DNA from: Agrypnus murinus | Lineage: Eukaryota; Arthropoda; Insecta; Coleoptera; Elateridae | Assembly: GCA_929113105.1 (NCBI GenBank) | Contig: OV816025.1 | Location: 147,722,112-147,786,111, forward strand | Direction: 5' to 3' | Length of the DNA stretch: 64,000 nucleotides | In this document: piece by piece, positions 41,601 through 55,500 of the stretch | How positions within the stretch are numbered: position 1 is the stretch's first letter | How the letters are laid out: the number at the start of each line of letters is the position of its first letter | Notes under the pieces: generated by a model | Told to the model about the DNA's origin: nothing | Databases searched by the model: none | Seen by the model: the letters and a program-made list of their open reading frames with translations, nothing else | Made by a program: the position numbers and the translations under genes

Positions 41601-44600
41601 AAAACAAACCTTTTAATAATTTTTAAACTGCACGAGATCGCTTCATGCACCATTACTAAACAAGATTGAAGCATCGGCGCAGTCGTAGAGTTGATACGGT
41701 GGGCGGCAAATTGAAATATTCATAATTTGGAAATACGAGCGCTCTCGCATTCTCTATTTCGTTCGCACACTATTTTTGTTATTTAAAGAACTTAAAGAAG
41801 AAATTTTTGTTATTTTTTTTGATATACGCATAAGCTGTTTTTGTGGTTAGAGTGAAGTACTGCACTTCTGTCATGTTAAGTTTCATGAAATTCTATCGAA
41901 TGGTTGCCTCACGCCGCCCCTTCAACTCTGATCAATCTGCGGACGCAAAGAGTCGGTAAGAAGGATCACCGCCTCAGTAAAATTTTATAAAACGTGCCAT
42001 TAAGTAGCTGCAGAAGCAATACCTTATTCTAACAATAAGACTTGAAGACCAAAGGAAATTTTGAGAAAAAAGATTGTGGAATGCACCGTGTTTTAAAATG
42101 TAAGTGAGCAAGTAAGTGTGTAAAAGTTAAATACACAACGAAATCTAACAATAAAACAACATCACTTATAATATAGGAGGTCAGTACTTTACTCTAGCAA
42201 CAAGAAATGGCTACTTCGAAAAACAACAACATCTAGATTGATAACTGCGGAGCGCAGTTCAACAGAAATAGATGAGTGCGACCTTCAATGAGACAGGGCT
42301 CGTAGTTATCCAAGTCACCTCGTAAGGTCAATCTCACCCCCTTTCACAGTAGTAAATCATTTCCTATATAAAAAAGGTTGGAGCAATCTCCCAACAAAGC
42401 CATTATACTTTGGGATTAGATTAATTTTTAGCTTTTTCTGTATGATCTACTTTATGTGTTACAGAAATTACTAGTTCATTATTGTATTATTCTCCGAGTA
42501 AAATGGAATAGATCCTTCGCTTGACGTATTAGTTTCCTTCGTTCTTTCATTTTTGAGTCTGAAAGTCCTATATTTGCTGTATCTATGAAGAAATCGTCCT
42601 ACTATAGTATCACCTGAGAATCTACACCTAGTATTTTGAAGAATTCAGTTGTTGAATTTGATAAAGGTAACTAAGTATCTTGGAAATACTAATATTCTTT
42701 TTTCAGCAATAGTTTGTATTTTGATAATACAATGGAATAGAAGAAGAATTGGTGTTGTACTAGACAGATTCGAGCAACCTCCATTCATACCAAATTCACA
42801 TCGTGATAAAGAGGAGGAGGAAGAAATAATTAATAAATTTTTGGCACTCAATCGCATGCAGGTAAAAGTTAGTCTTATAGAACCAACTCTATTGGGTGAT
42901 TTTGAGTATTTAGTATTGCACTGTTGAAAGGCATGTCAAAAGCTATGCCTCTGATTTTAAAGTCATTTTTATAAATAACCAAGAATGTAACTCGTTTTGT
43001 TGAAATCATCTTAAAGTTTGAACAAAGATTATTCGTAAACAGAATCATTAATACCATCATTTAATCCAGACTTTAGAATTCAAAAATGCGCAGCATTTTA
43101 AATAAAAGATATCATCAAAAATATTTGTCCAAATTATTAGTCTAACATTTAGAAATCCATTGGTACTCCAATAAATTAAATTCGAGCAGTCAATTAAATC
43201 GTGAACCCGTTTTAGTAGATAAATCAAAATCAGCCCATGACCGCGGGCAATGGATCGGACGGACATCTGGAAATATTCAATCTAGCAAGTTTGAATGGGT
43301 TTTCGCGGCACACGCTTTACTTCAGGCTGCAATGTCATTCAGGCATACTCTAATCAGCAAGTATTATGTTTTGAATTATCTTCCGATTCCCTTTAGTGCC
43401 TAGACAAAATTGTAATTGTGCTTTTTGTTTTAGGGTATTGCTTTTTACATCGCTATAGCAATTACTGTATTTGGTGGGTTTACTCTAACTTTATTTACAC
43501 GCCTAAGAAGCGACGATTATCACGACTGGAAACTTTCCTTTGGTCGCCTAACTGTGCTTAATATAACATACAGCCCTAATTTTGAGATAACATGGCTGTA
43601 CCAAAATTTCATAATTGGGTATTATGGATGTGCCATTTCTGCGATTTTATTATTATTTTCAGGTGTTTTGTCACTTACTACTGTTCAGTTTCAAATGTTG
43701 CAGAATTATCTCAAGTCTATAGTATTCCACAGTTACAAAGAAATGTTAATGGTAAGAATTTAAATTTGATACATTAATTCAGTAAACTTTTAATTCATAA
43801 CCATAGAAGATTTAAAAGTAAAAAAAATTGATCAAACTTATAATCACTTTTTAGTGATAAAAGCTGTCTCTATAATGTACTGTGTTTTCAAAACACGAAA
43901 TTTAGTTCAGACCTTTTGTTGGCCGTCTAATAAAGGTTGCAAATTTCAATCTGATTGAAAATTCGAACTTTTTCAATATATTCTAATAATAAATGTATTC
44001 TATCTACGTCTTATTCAAAGAAAGAATATCTGATGTTAAGGTTTTTAAGAAACTCAGTCCAAGTTCTTATATATTTAAATTTTAAGCATATAATACTTTA
44101 ACGAGACTTGATAAGACTTTTATATTTTTATGTGACATTTATTTTTAACATTATTTTAATAATAACAACAAAAGATAATATTACATAGTAACACTGCTCC
44201 ATAGTAACTGCTACACTACCCCCTTTCCAGCAAAACAGTTACTAATTTGTAACAAAAGTGACTTTTCGGGTTGCTTGAGTAGAACTAGTTATTTCTAAAT
44301 CTGTCTAAGCTGGTTTAGTTCTATCAATAGAGACTTTAGTTTCTATTCCATTTTTAATTATATAAAAGGTATTGTTGTCTCTTTTAACGACTTCGTATGG
44401 TTGTTGTAGGCTGGTACTCTTTTTGGGAATACGTACAAAAATAAATTTACACGTTTTTAAATCTTTATGTACAAAAGGCATTTTATTATTTGTTCTGGGT
44501 GTTTTTGCTTGTAGATTTGCGAAACTTTGTTTAATTTTAGTTATAAAATCCAAAGGTTCTTGATAGTTACTGTTAGAAGAAACAAAGAACTCTCCAGGAA

Positions 44601-47600
44601 TTTGTATGTGTTGACCGTATACTAATTCTGCGGAAGAAGTTTTTAAATCTTCTTTGACAGAGGTACGGAAACCTAATAATATTCTTGGGATTTCATCACT
44701 CCAATTTTTAGTATTTTGCCTCGCCATAATTGCCGTTTTTAATTGTCTATGAAGTCTTTCAACCATGTCATTGCTTTGAGGATGATATGTGTTTGTATGA
44801 ATTGTGTGTGAACCCAGTAACTTCGCTAATTCAGTGAATAGTTTTGATTGGAACTGTGTTCCTTGATCTGTTGTGATTGTCAAAGGTACTCCGAAACGAG
44901 ATATGTAATCTTTAAATAAGGTTTTTGCTATGGTTTCTGCGGAAATATTTTTTAAAGGGAAGGCCTCTGGACATCTTGAAAAACGATCTACTATTGTTAA
45001 AATGTTCCTGTAGCCATTTGATGGTGCAAGAGGCCCAACTAACTTAAGTCCGTATGTATGTGCTCAAAACGACAATTAGGAATGTCGAATGTAGCTATTT
45101 TAGATTTTGTATGTCATTGTATTTTTGATTTTTGACAATTTATACATTTCTTTGTTCATTCCGTGATATTTTTATTCATGTATGGCCAAATATATCGCGA
45201 TGAAATTAATTTTCTTGAGCTACGCATACTTGAGTGTGATATATTATGTAACTTTTTGAAAACTGTGAAACGAAGTTCCTTTGGAATATAAGGTCTTGGT
45301 TTTTGTAGAGAGGTTTTGCATCAAATTAAAGCGTTGAATAAAGGAATTTCCTTCTCTTCTAAATTTATTTTATTCTCCCGGTATTGTAATAAGTGTGGTA
45401 ATTCAACGTCTTCTTTTTGCTTTTGGGCTACTGTATCGATGTCGAAAGTTATAGATTGAATAAATTCAATTGAATCTAAATTATTTAAACGTGATAGAGT
45501 GTCGGCAACTACATTCATTTTTCCTTTTATATGACGAATATCAGATGTGAATTGGGAAATATATATATGTCGTGTTTGCCGTGGACTTCTTTCTGATTTT
45601 GTAAAAAGTATTTTAGTTAAAGGCTTGCGATCGGTAAATACAGTAAATTTTCTGCCTTCTAAAACTGGACGAAAATGTTTAATAGATGAGTATTAGGGTG
45701 GTCCTTATTTTTTGATTTTTAATTTTTAAAATACGTACCCTCCAAATTTTTTACATTACATGAAAGGAAGTTACCCTAAAAGTTGATCAGATCATGCTAA
45801 CCCGGCCCTCATTAAGGTCAAAGTTCAGCGATTTTAGGCTGTTTTTCACATAGTGCGTATTTTCAGTGAAACGGTTGCATCTACGAAAAAAAGCTATTCT
45901 TCCTTTTTTGTAGGAAATTTAATCTACTATAAATTTGGTCCGTACATCATTTTCGAGAAATAAACTGTTTTTAAGTTATGAAAGTTAAATCAGATGCAGT
46001 AGTTTACGGGCCGTGCAGTGACACATTGAAAAATTTTATGTTACTCATTTGTTGTGCATTTATTTATTACTCCTGACTACTAGCATACTTCTAATGCTTT
46101 TCTACTACTTCTTACTAGAAATTATTATTACTATATAATAATAATAATTGCTACTACCCATTACTTGCGAACCAGGCCCTAGAAGCTATGAAGCTTGTGC
46201 TGGGGGAAGAAGTGATTATTACTATTACTCTGGACCAACGTGCGGCTGCAGTCGACTTAACAGATGGTATGGCAACTTCGACATCACAAAAACTCCTTGC
46301 AGAACGCCTCAAAAATATGGTGACGATAAGCTAAAAATAAGATTTTTCTCTCTATCCTTTGATCTAGAACACAAGCAACATTCAGTGTTCCTGTGTTTAA
46401 AAACTTCAACTTTGTCTGTTAATTCCCAATCGCAGACAACATCATAGACTGCTGGAGATACTTCTTACCCTGTTGTTGACAGTTCTGGAACCGCAATTAA
46501 TTAATCGACACTTAATAGGCCAATCTATACTTTAGATTTTCCAATTAAAGCTGGAAGTAGCTTTGAGTCTCAGTAAATGACTGCAAATTGTAAATATATT
46601 TCTAAAAATGACAATTTTATTTTGTTAGCTGTCTGTACGCTAAAATATTCTCTGTATTCTCTGATGGAAGATCTGTTTATGGCATAGTCATTTGGGTCTA
46701 TTAATACGGCTTCTACATTTGCTGAAAATATGTGACAGGTATCCTTGTCACTTATTTTACATCTATCTAGCGCTGATAAAATTTGTGCAGTCAAAATTAG
46801 TTTCCTGATCATTTTCTTTGCTCTTAGTAGTAGAGTCCATTGTAGCACCTGAAGTCCCAATTTGTATAGCTTGAAATTGATTCATTTCTTTCACTCTCTT
46901 CATTATCTGACGCTTCTAAAGCTAAAGGATCGAAAACCTCGTCTAAAAAGATTTACTTGCCCATTGAAAACATTACGTGAATTTCACTTTTTAATCTTAC
47001 CTGCATCGGTGGATTCAGTTTCTTCTCTTCTTGAAGGTTCTGGTACGTCTAAATGCATCTGCCTGGCTGCTCTTTTAGTTTCATTCTTTTTCATTTTATT
47101 TCCTTCTTTCTGGATTCTAACCTCTTTTCATGAGCTGTAGGATCGTAAATTTGTCTTCTAAGATCTTCATCATTTCTAGTGCATTGCCACATGTAATGTC
47201 AAATAAATCATCTAGTTCTTCAAAGAATTTTTCTCTTTGCCAGCAGAAATCACTTTTTTTGTTCTAGTTTTTATGCAATTGCTGCCAGGGTACAAACAAT
47301 TTTTTCAACTTTTTGTCGCAGTTTAAAAAATCGTGTTGAAGAATTCCTGCCTTTTTCAAATCAATGATCTACCACTAACGCAGCACTTCCATTTAAACAA
47401 ACTAAACTGGCAGTTACAGAAATATTCTTATGATCCAAAATAAGTATTACTGAAAAAGAAACTAGAATGTATTTCTTATAAGTTATTGCTGGTCCACGTG
47501 AAAACTGAAAACATTAGTCTTATTCCAGTTTTCATAAACGTGAGAATTACCTGCTTAGATTTTTTTGATTTAATTTGTATAACTGCAAGAATTGAGAAAG

Positions 47601-49542
47601 TAATAAGTACTTAGAAAGAAGAAAAAAGAAAAGCAATTCGAGAAAACCCAATTGCATTGTGTAGCCTTTATTACACAACAAACAGACCACTGTAAAATAA
47701 ATACTTGACGGCTGGTTATAATGTACAATGGTTGATGGAATAATCCGCATATAGAAATAATCTTTGTGGATAAATTGAGTATTCCAAGAAGTGAGTTTCG
47801 GGTATTTTAAAGACAATTCAGCGTCTTCAAAACCAATACTGCACCCTTTCACACAAATATGGCTGGCTTAAGATTTTATACCTGTAATGATGAATTACAA
47901 TTATTAATTATTGATGACATTACCTTATGGCCCATATGTAATAGTATTAGCAGTGTAGGGACTAGAGTGCTATTCTCTCACCCAAGCGGCCCGGTTCGAC
48001 TCCCGGTAATGGCAGACCTGGTTAAAGTTTTCTGCAGTTTTTCTTAGCTGTAACACAAATGTGGGATTTATGCTATACAATCTGTTAAGTCGGTTGCAGC
48101 AGACGTTGGTCCAGAGTAATAGTAATAATCACCTCTTCCTACAGCACAAGCTTCATAGCTTCTTGGACCTGGTTCGCTAGGTAATGGGTAGCAGCAATTA
48201 TTATTATTATTAATAATAATTTCCTGTAAGAAGTATTAGAAAGGCATTAGAAGTATGCTAGTAGTCAGGAGTATTAAAGAAAAGCATCACAAACGAGTAA
48301 CATAAATTTTTTCAATATGTAACTGCACAACCCGTAAACTACTGCATCTGATTTTCCTTTCATAACTCAAAAACATATTATTTCTCGAAAATAATGTAAG
48401 GAATAAATTTATAGTAGCTTAGATTTCCCACAAAGAAAGGAAGAATATTTTTTTTTCGTAGCTGCAACAGTTTTGTTGCAACTAGGCGTTTTGTGAAAAA
48501 CAGTCTAAAATAGCTGAACTTTGACCTTAATGCGGGCCGGGTTAGCATGATCTGATCAACTTGAAATCTTTAGGGTAACTTCCTTTCATGTAATGTAAAA
48601 AAATTGGAGGGTACGTATTTTTTACCCATACAAATAAGGACCACCCTAATGAGTATATTGCAAGTAGTTCGCGATCGAAGGTAGAATATTTACTCTCCGA
48701 AGAAGTTAACTTTTTAAATAAAATGCAAGTGGTTCTAAGATTTTATTACCTGCATTGAATTATTCTAAAGTTGATCCGATAGAATTATTTGATGCGTCTA
48801 CAGTGATAGTGTAGTAAGAATTTAGTTTCGGGCGATTTAACAAAGTTGCTGAAGCAAGTTCATTTTTTTGCTGTTTCAAACGCGACATTACATTCATTAG
48901 TCCACTGAAAGTGTTTAATATTTTTATTTTGTAATGAAGTTTGTAGTTCATGTTATGGTACAAGTATTTCTGCTAATCTTGGAATAAAACAGTGGTAATA
49001 ATTTAGCATTCCTATAAAGCACTGTAACTGTTTTATCGAATTCGGTTTTGGAAAATCTGTTATAATTTAACTCTATCTTTTGATGGAAGAATACCTTTTT
49101 CAGAAATGTGATGGCTTAAGAAATTCAATGATGTAGCGCCAAATATGCATTTCGAGGGTTTTATATTCAAATCAAATTTTTCTAAACGTTGAAAAACGAT
49201 TTCTAAATGTTTTTGATGCAGGTCTTCATTTTCGCTTGCGATGAGTATATCATCCAAGTAAGCAAAGATGAAGTCCATTCCTTTTTTACAGCCTTGGTAG
49301 TGTAATGTCTGGCGTGCCGGACTTTCATCCAAGCGGCCCGGGTTCGACTCCCGGCGCTGGCAGATCTGGTTAAGGTTTTCTGCAGTTTTCCTTAGCTGTA
49401 ACACAAATGTGGGATTTGCGCTGTTCCATCTATAAGTCGGCTGCAGCCGCACATTGGGCCTACATAATAATAATAATCGCCCCCTCCCTCCCGCACAAGC
49501 TTATAGCTTCTGGGGCCTTGGTTTAGGCTATGGGTTGTAGTA

Positions 49543-49591
<49 letters not shown>

Positions 49592-52500
49592 CATAAAACC
49601 TCATTAATAAAACGTTGGAATGTTTGACCGCTGTTACGTAAGCCGAAAAGCATTTGTGTAAACTCGAAAAGCCCCAAGGGGGTTGTGATTGCTGTTTTGT
49701 GGATATCTTCTGTTGCTACTGGAATCTGATGATATGCTCGTACTAGATCTATTTTAGAAAACACATTAAAGTTTCGTAAATGTAAGTTAAAGTCATGAAT
49801 ATAATAAAGGGTATCTGTCAGGAACAGTTATTGCATTTAGCCTTCTGTAATTTCCACATGGTCTCCAGTCAGTATTATTCTTTTTCTGAACCATATGAAG
49901 TGGTGATGTAACTTGATACGATGATGGCCTACATATTCCGATTTGCACCATATATTCAAATTCATTTTTGGCTATTTTATGTTTTACTGGGTCTAGTCTG
50001 CGTGGATTACAGAATAGTAATGGACCATTAGTGATAATATGATGTTGTACATTATGTTTAATGGATAAATTGTAGTTTGGTGGGTTTGTAAGTGAAGGAA
50101 ATTGTTTTAGTAATTCTGTGTATTTATTTTCTTCATTAAATAGTTTAGGAAAGGGAATATCTATATTTGTTGCTAGAGCATTTACTGAAAGTGAAGTGCA
50201 TGTATCTACTAATCTTTTATGTTTTAGATCAACCATTAAACCAGATTTCGACAGAAAGTCAGCACCGATAATAGGATGCGTAACGTCTGCTAAAACGAAC
50301 GGATAATTAAAATGACGTCTTAAACCTAAGTCGATTTTTAACAGCTTTGAACCAAAAGTACTAATTTTAGAACCGTTGACAGCTGTCAAAATGAAACCAG
50401 AATCTAACTTAACATCTTTCAATCTTTTGCGATGGACTGCTGAAACATCAGAACCTGTATCAATTAAAAATTTCAAATTTGAAATTACATCAACAACAAA
50501 TAAACGGCGACAAGAAAATTGTCTAATGTCTGCCGTTATAACAGTAGAACTTAATCGATATTTGTTTCATTTTTGTTAAATTGGCAAGGTTGTTTGCATT
50601 TATTTGCCTTTTTGCCAAAAGAATAATGGTAGAAACAAAATGGGCCATTTGGATTAAAGTATTTACCACTTCCACTCCTAGTGGAACTTCTATAGTTATA
50701 ATTAGACCGATTTCCCGAGCGAAATCTTTGGGGTAAAGCATCAAAAATTATTTGTTTCAAATCCGCTATTTCACTTTTAATTTCGATGTATTTACATGTT
50801 AAAGACGCTATGGATTGTAAAATTCCCACTGTAATGTTTTTGGTAGTAGTTGTTTCGCTTTTTTGACATGCATTAATGGCGTATGGTTGTGAAACATCCC
50901 ATATTTTATCGGAAATATCAGATTCATTTATGTAATTTTTGCCCGACGCGGCAAGAGCTATATTTATTGCTTTAGGCAACTTCTTCAGCCACAGCTGTTT
51001 AAGCAAATCGCTTCCAACAATGGATGAAGTACCTGCCAAGATTTCCATAGATCTGTATAACTCAGATGGTTTACGGTCACCCAACTCGGTATTCGAAAGA
51101 AGTTCTTCTAGTTTATTTTCTTCGCTATTGTTTGACGTTGAATTAATGTATTTTTAAGTTGAATATAACTTTGATTATCTGGCGTTTTAATTTTATCCCA
51201 GATAGTTAAAATTACTTCCTGAGGAAGAGAAGCTAGTACATATTCGTATTTTTTACCATCACGTGTAATGCCCTTAATATTAAACTGACTTTCTACCTGC
51301 AAAAACCATGCTTCAGGACACTGTTTGCTCTACATAGTTAATAGGATTATTTCCATTATTTAAAACGCTTTCGGTCATTTTGAAATAAAAGCTGGAAAGA
51401 AATAAGGTGTGTAAAATATTAGATAACATTTTTGTATGAAAGGATATTCAGGATAGATAATAAAAGTTATTTTTCAGTTATTGTTTTTCCCTTAAATTAC
51501 TGTCCTTATGATTTATTCCACTGAGATTTCTTTACTAATACTTGAATATAATATATCGTCGGTCTAATTCTAATACCTCGTAACCCCCAAATCTCAATTT
51601 TCAGGAGAACAAGAAAATGTCACCAAATATAAAACAAAACTTTTTTAAATGGTTTGAATTCCTGAAATTTTGTTAATTAAATTTAAACAGATTAATTTAT
51701 CGCGCGATTAAGCATGCATACATTATTAAAAAGTGGGTTACCCATATCCCAAAAACTGTACCAGGTTGGGATACGAGGTATTTTTTAAATCGCTATAGAA
51801 TAAAACTGGAAGCCCTGTGGTTTACGAGGAGTTTACTAATCGACTCAGCGCACTTTTTACCATGGGAATAGCTCATAACCCCAAAATCGCAAAAAGTGGG
51901 TTACGAGGTGTTAGAATTTAGAATTAGACCGACGATATGGCGTTTTCAATCTTGACAGCTTCAAACTTTGGACTCCATTTCTCGTGATTTTATTCTTCAA
52001 TTTATATATATATTTAGTTTGTCGAAAGGGGATAACATTGCTTCTTTATTCGTGTCAATGTCAAATCTAAATGTTGGATGTCTTCTATGGCTTCAATAAA
52101 AGTCTTTCTTCGTAGGGGTCACCAATTGATGTTAAGGTTTTTAGGAAATTCAGTCCAAGTTCTTATATATTTAAATTTTAAGCATATAATACTTTAACGA
52201 TACTTAATAAGACTTTTATATTTTTATGTGACATTTATTTTAATAATAACAACAAAAGATAATATTACATACATAGTAACACTGCTCCATAGTAACTGCT
52301 ACAATAGCCTTCATAAGTTCTGTGCCAATAGAATGAATACTTGATTCCTGAAGAATACTGTGTAAATGTTAAACACTCCGCTAGCATATTTAGGTCTTTC
52401 GTTACTGTATAATCTATTTTCAGAAAAATTAGAATTGACTAGTGGTACTCGGAATACTTAACAGTAGACTAGAGGTAATAGTCTATAGACCTCAGAGTAT

Positions 52501-55500
52501 TGACCATATACAGTAAACTATAAACTTTAGGCCATAGCCTATAATATACCACAGACTAAAGTACATAGATTATAGACCATAAACTATAGATCATATGCTC
52601 TTTTGACTATAGACATCAAAAGAGATAATAATAATATATCTCTCATCTGAAGGGTAGCCTGCGGATAATCCTTGTCACCCTACTCTTTATATTCAAAAAG
52701 TTACTACTAACCGATTGATACACCAGTTCGTAAACAGTTTATGTAATTGATTCTTGTGTAATTGATATGTTATAAATCTATACTCAATTTTTTTTTGTGT
52801 AATAATCCTGCCGTTAGACGTTCGTTAACTCCATGGAGATGATGGAAGAGCAGCTTATGCTGAATCATCTCCTTGCGATTCTGATAATTAAATAAAAATA
52901 AATAATTAAATTAAATAAATAATAAATAATTAAAAAATATATATAGATAAATAATTAAATTAGAAAATTAAGTATCTTATGAATATTATTTATCTGTTGT
53001 ATATTGTTTTTGGTTATTGTCAGAATAAATAAATATTATTATTATTATTATATAGATTTACACTGACGTTAACCTAGCCGACATGAGATCGATCCCGAAT
53101 TCCGGTAAGGTTTTTCGGATCCAGTATCGATCTCATGGGGCCATATGTCTTAGATATTTATGCCCGTAATAATAAATAATAAGAATGGTAGACATGGTGA
53201 CACTGTGACAGTACAGCCAGCGACTTCACTTTAATTGTCACCGTTATGCAACTATCAAGAACCGACCTCTACCCTTCCGGGAAAGTAATAGGGAGAAAGG
53301 CGCTTCTTTCTTTAGGCAAGTTAGCGCAACCACGACATGAGAAATAATAGTTTGGCAAGGCTCTGCTGTAGGCTTGTGTTCCACCGTTTTTGTTTTATAC
53401 TCTGTGAGCTGATAGTTGGCATAAATTACGAAAAGACAATAATGGATTTGCAAGGGGAATTACTAGCTGGTTTAGGAAATTTAAATGACGACATCACAAG
53501 AAATAGTACCTCCTCAAGCTTGCCAACAAATGTGTGATAGTTTAATTACTTTGTTAGAAATTTTTAGATTAATGTTTGCAATTTCTTCATGAATGGTTTT
53601 AAGTTGGTCGATTGTTCATGGTTTGTTAGCATACACTTTACTCTTTAAAAACCCCAAGGGTGAACGAGGGCCAGTTGATTATACCACCCTTTGAGATGGT
53701 TTGGGCGGAAAACCTTTCACGCAAAAGTTCAAGTAAATCTGGTGCTGTGTGGCTCCATCTTGTTGAAACCATACATTCTCTAATCTCAAACGAGTAAATT
53801 CTAGTCGCAAAAGGCATTCAGCATAGCCCAACAACGATCACATGTAGCTGTTACTATTTCACCTCTTTCATTGCACACCATACAGTTACCCGACACCGAC
53901 GTGGATATAAAGGTCGTTTATGAATTTCTCGTGGATTTTCAACTATTGTGTTTGTATACAAATCCACTTAAAAGCTGATTCTCACTATACGGCAGGCTAC
54001 CAATAGTCACCGGACCGACAAAACATTGTACTGTACATTTCATATGAAGGTATTCACATCAACCATCACAGACACGGACCGTCGCGACCATATAAAATGT
54101 ACAGAACAATGTTTTGTCGGTCCGGCGACTGTTGGAAGCCTGCCGTATAGTGAGAATCAGCCTTAAGTCGAAATGAGGTCACTAATCATTAATTTGTAAT
54201 AAAAATTAGCGTCGTCAATACTTAACTGTAATATATTTTCTTTCCGTGCCAGTCGTCGATCAGTATCGTTTTCTTGCAGTGCTTGGGTTAATTTAATTTT
54301 GTAATTATTTGTCATTATTTTCCATATAAGGACGGGGAATTATTCATATTTCTTGAACCCGACGTGTTATGGACGTTTCTGGATTTTCATTCACATTATC
54401 TCTTGCAATGACGACTGAAACTACGACGTCGTCCAGACTTTGGCACATCTGCAACATTATTCAACGTTTCCAAATTCCTAAAACACTAAAACACGTTGTT
54501 TTGTCTAACATGTTAGCAACTGAGGACCTCCACTTAACACCTGTTAATCATATTATAGATGCTACGACTAGAGTAATAACAAATGAAGTAACGAAATTTA
54601 AAAACAAGAGCACATCTAATCGATATCAAAAAAATGTTCATGACCAAAGATTAAAATGGAAAGAACGACTAAAAGATAAAATTAATAAATGGATTGAATG
54701 ATAAACTTTACATGAAAGAAAAAGTAATATACAGACACCAAATCGAAAATACAAGATTCAGGAGACAAGGATAAACTACAATTTAGAATCATCAAATAAT
54801 TAGGTATATAGAGTTGGAAGAAACTTTAAAACAAAAAATTTTACAAAGAATAAACGGTACAAAAAACGAAACAATTTTTGTATTGAAACTCAACAATTTA
54901 CAACAAACTGTAAGAAATTTTATAGATTGATTCGAAAGAAACTATTGGAAATAACTGATCCTCGTAGAGCAGTGGAAATACAAAGAACTTGGAGTGAAAG
55001 CAAATTAAATTGAGATACGGAATAGATACAAAGAGAAAAAAAAAACATCAAAATTACCTTGTTCGATGCAGTAGAAGTCACTAAAGAAGAACTAGTACAG
55101 GCTGTGAAAAGAATGACAAATTGCAAAGAAACAGGACCTGTAAAAGTAAGAAATTACAGATCAAGAACTTAACATCATGTATTTTTCAAGCGATCCTCTT
55201 ATTATTATTTTGTATACATGATATGCGTAATTGCCCTAGGTTGTATTTGAAAATACATACATATGCAACCAATTATACAGCACGCTCTTTTATACGGTTT
55301 ACAGAACATCATAAAGTTTTGTAACGTTCTTTTTAAAATAATAACAAAAAAAATGCCTTTTAATCGTCTATTAACAAGAGAAATATTATTTAACTACACT
55401 AATTCAATGTCAACTAATTATTTAACACTATAATTATAAACCGTTAACGAACTTAAATGCTAGATATTAACAAACCTAAAGTAGATTATATAAGGACTAT

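Larger units (their letters stand above)
45692..48649. mobile_element. 2.96-kb TIR element inserted in the Gypsy RNase H
   Basis: Ends TTAGGGTGGTCCTTATTT and its inverse, flanked by the 6-bp duplication TGAGTA (45686-45691, 48650-48655). The inverted repeats are about 570 bp (45692-46268 and 48082-48649) and include part of a SINE. The interior holds a minus-strand ORF remnant. Superfamily not identified. Confidence 0.85.
44305..50476 (-). pseudogene. pol: Gypsy pol remnant (PR-RT-RH-IN), interrupted by two insertions
   Basis: Protease FLIDTGSDVS at about 50470; RT pieces SKIDLVRAYHQIPV and FGLRNSGQTFQRFINEVL at 49764-49590, then IFAYLDDILIASE at about 49290; RNase H start TITVDASNNSIG (about 48800) and its continuation TVFTDRKPL..DIRHIKGKMNVVADTLSR (45690-45490); integrase core TTDQGTQFQS...YHPQSNDMVERLHRQLK at 44880-44740. 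A SINE splits RT and a TIR element splits RNase H. Stops are present between 44883 and 45320. Confidence 0.9.
44031..52303 (-). mobile_element. Ty3/Gypsy LTR retrotransposon, CsRn1-like, with three later insertions
   Basis: LTRs at both ends, a primer-binding site on the minus strand (TGGTGACCCCTACG, 52124-52111, two bases from the 5' LTR) complementary in type to tRNA-Trp, a polypurine tract GGAAAGGGGGTAG (44228-44216) next to the 3' LTR, and gag-pol remnants in order. tRNA-Trp priming and the gag Cys-His form are features of the CsRn1 clade. Removing the insertions at 45692-48649, 49291-49590 and 51553-51938 leaves about 4.6 kb, the usual size. No exact flanking duplication was found. Confidence 0.9.
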
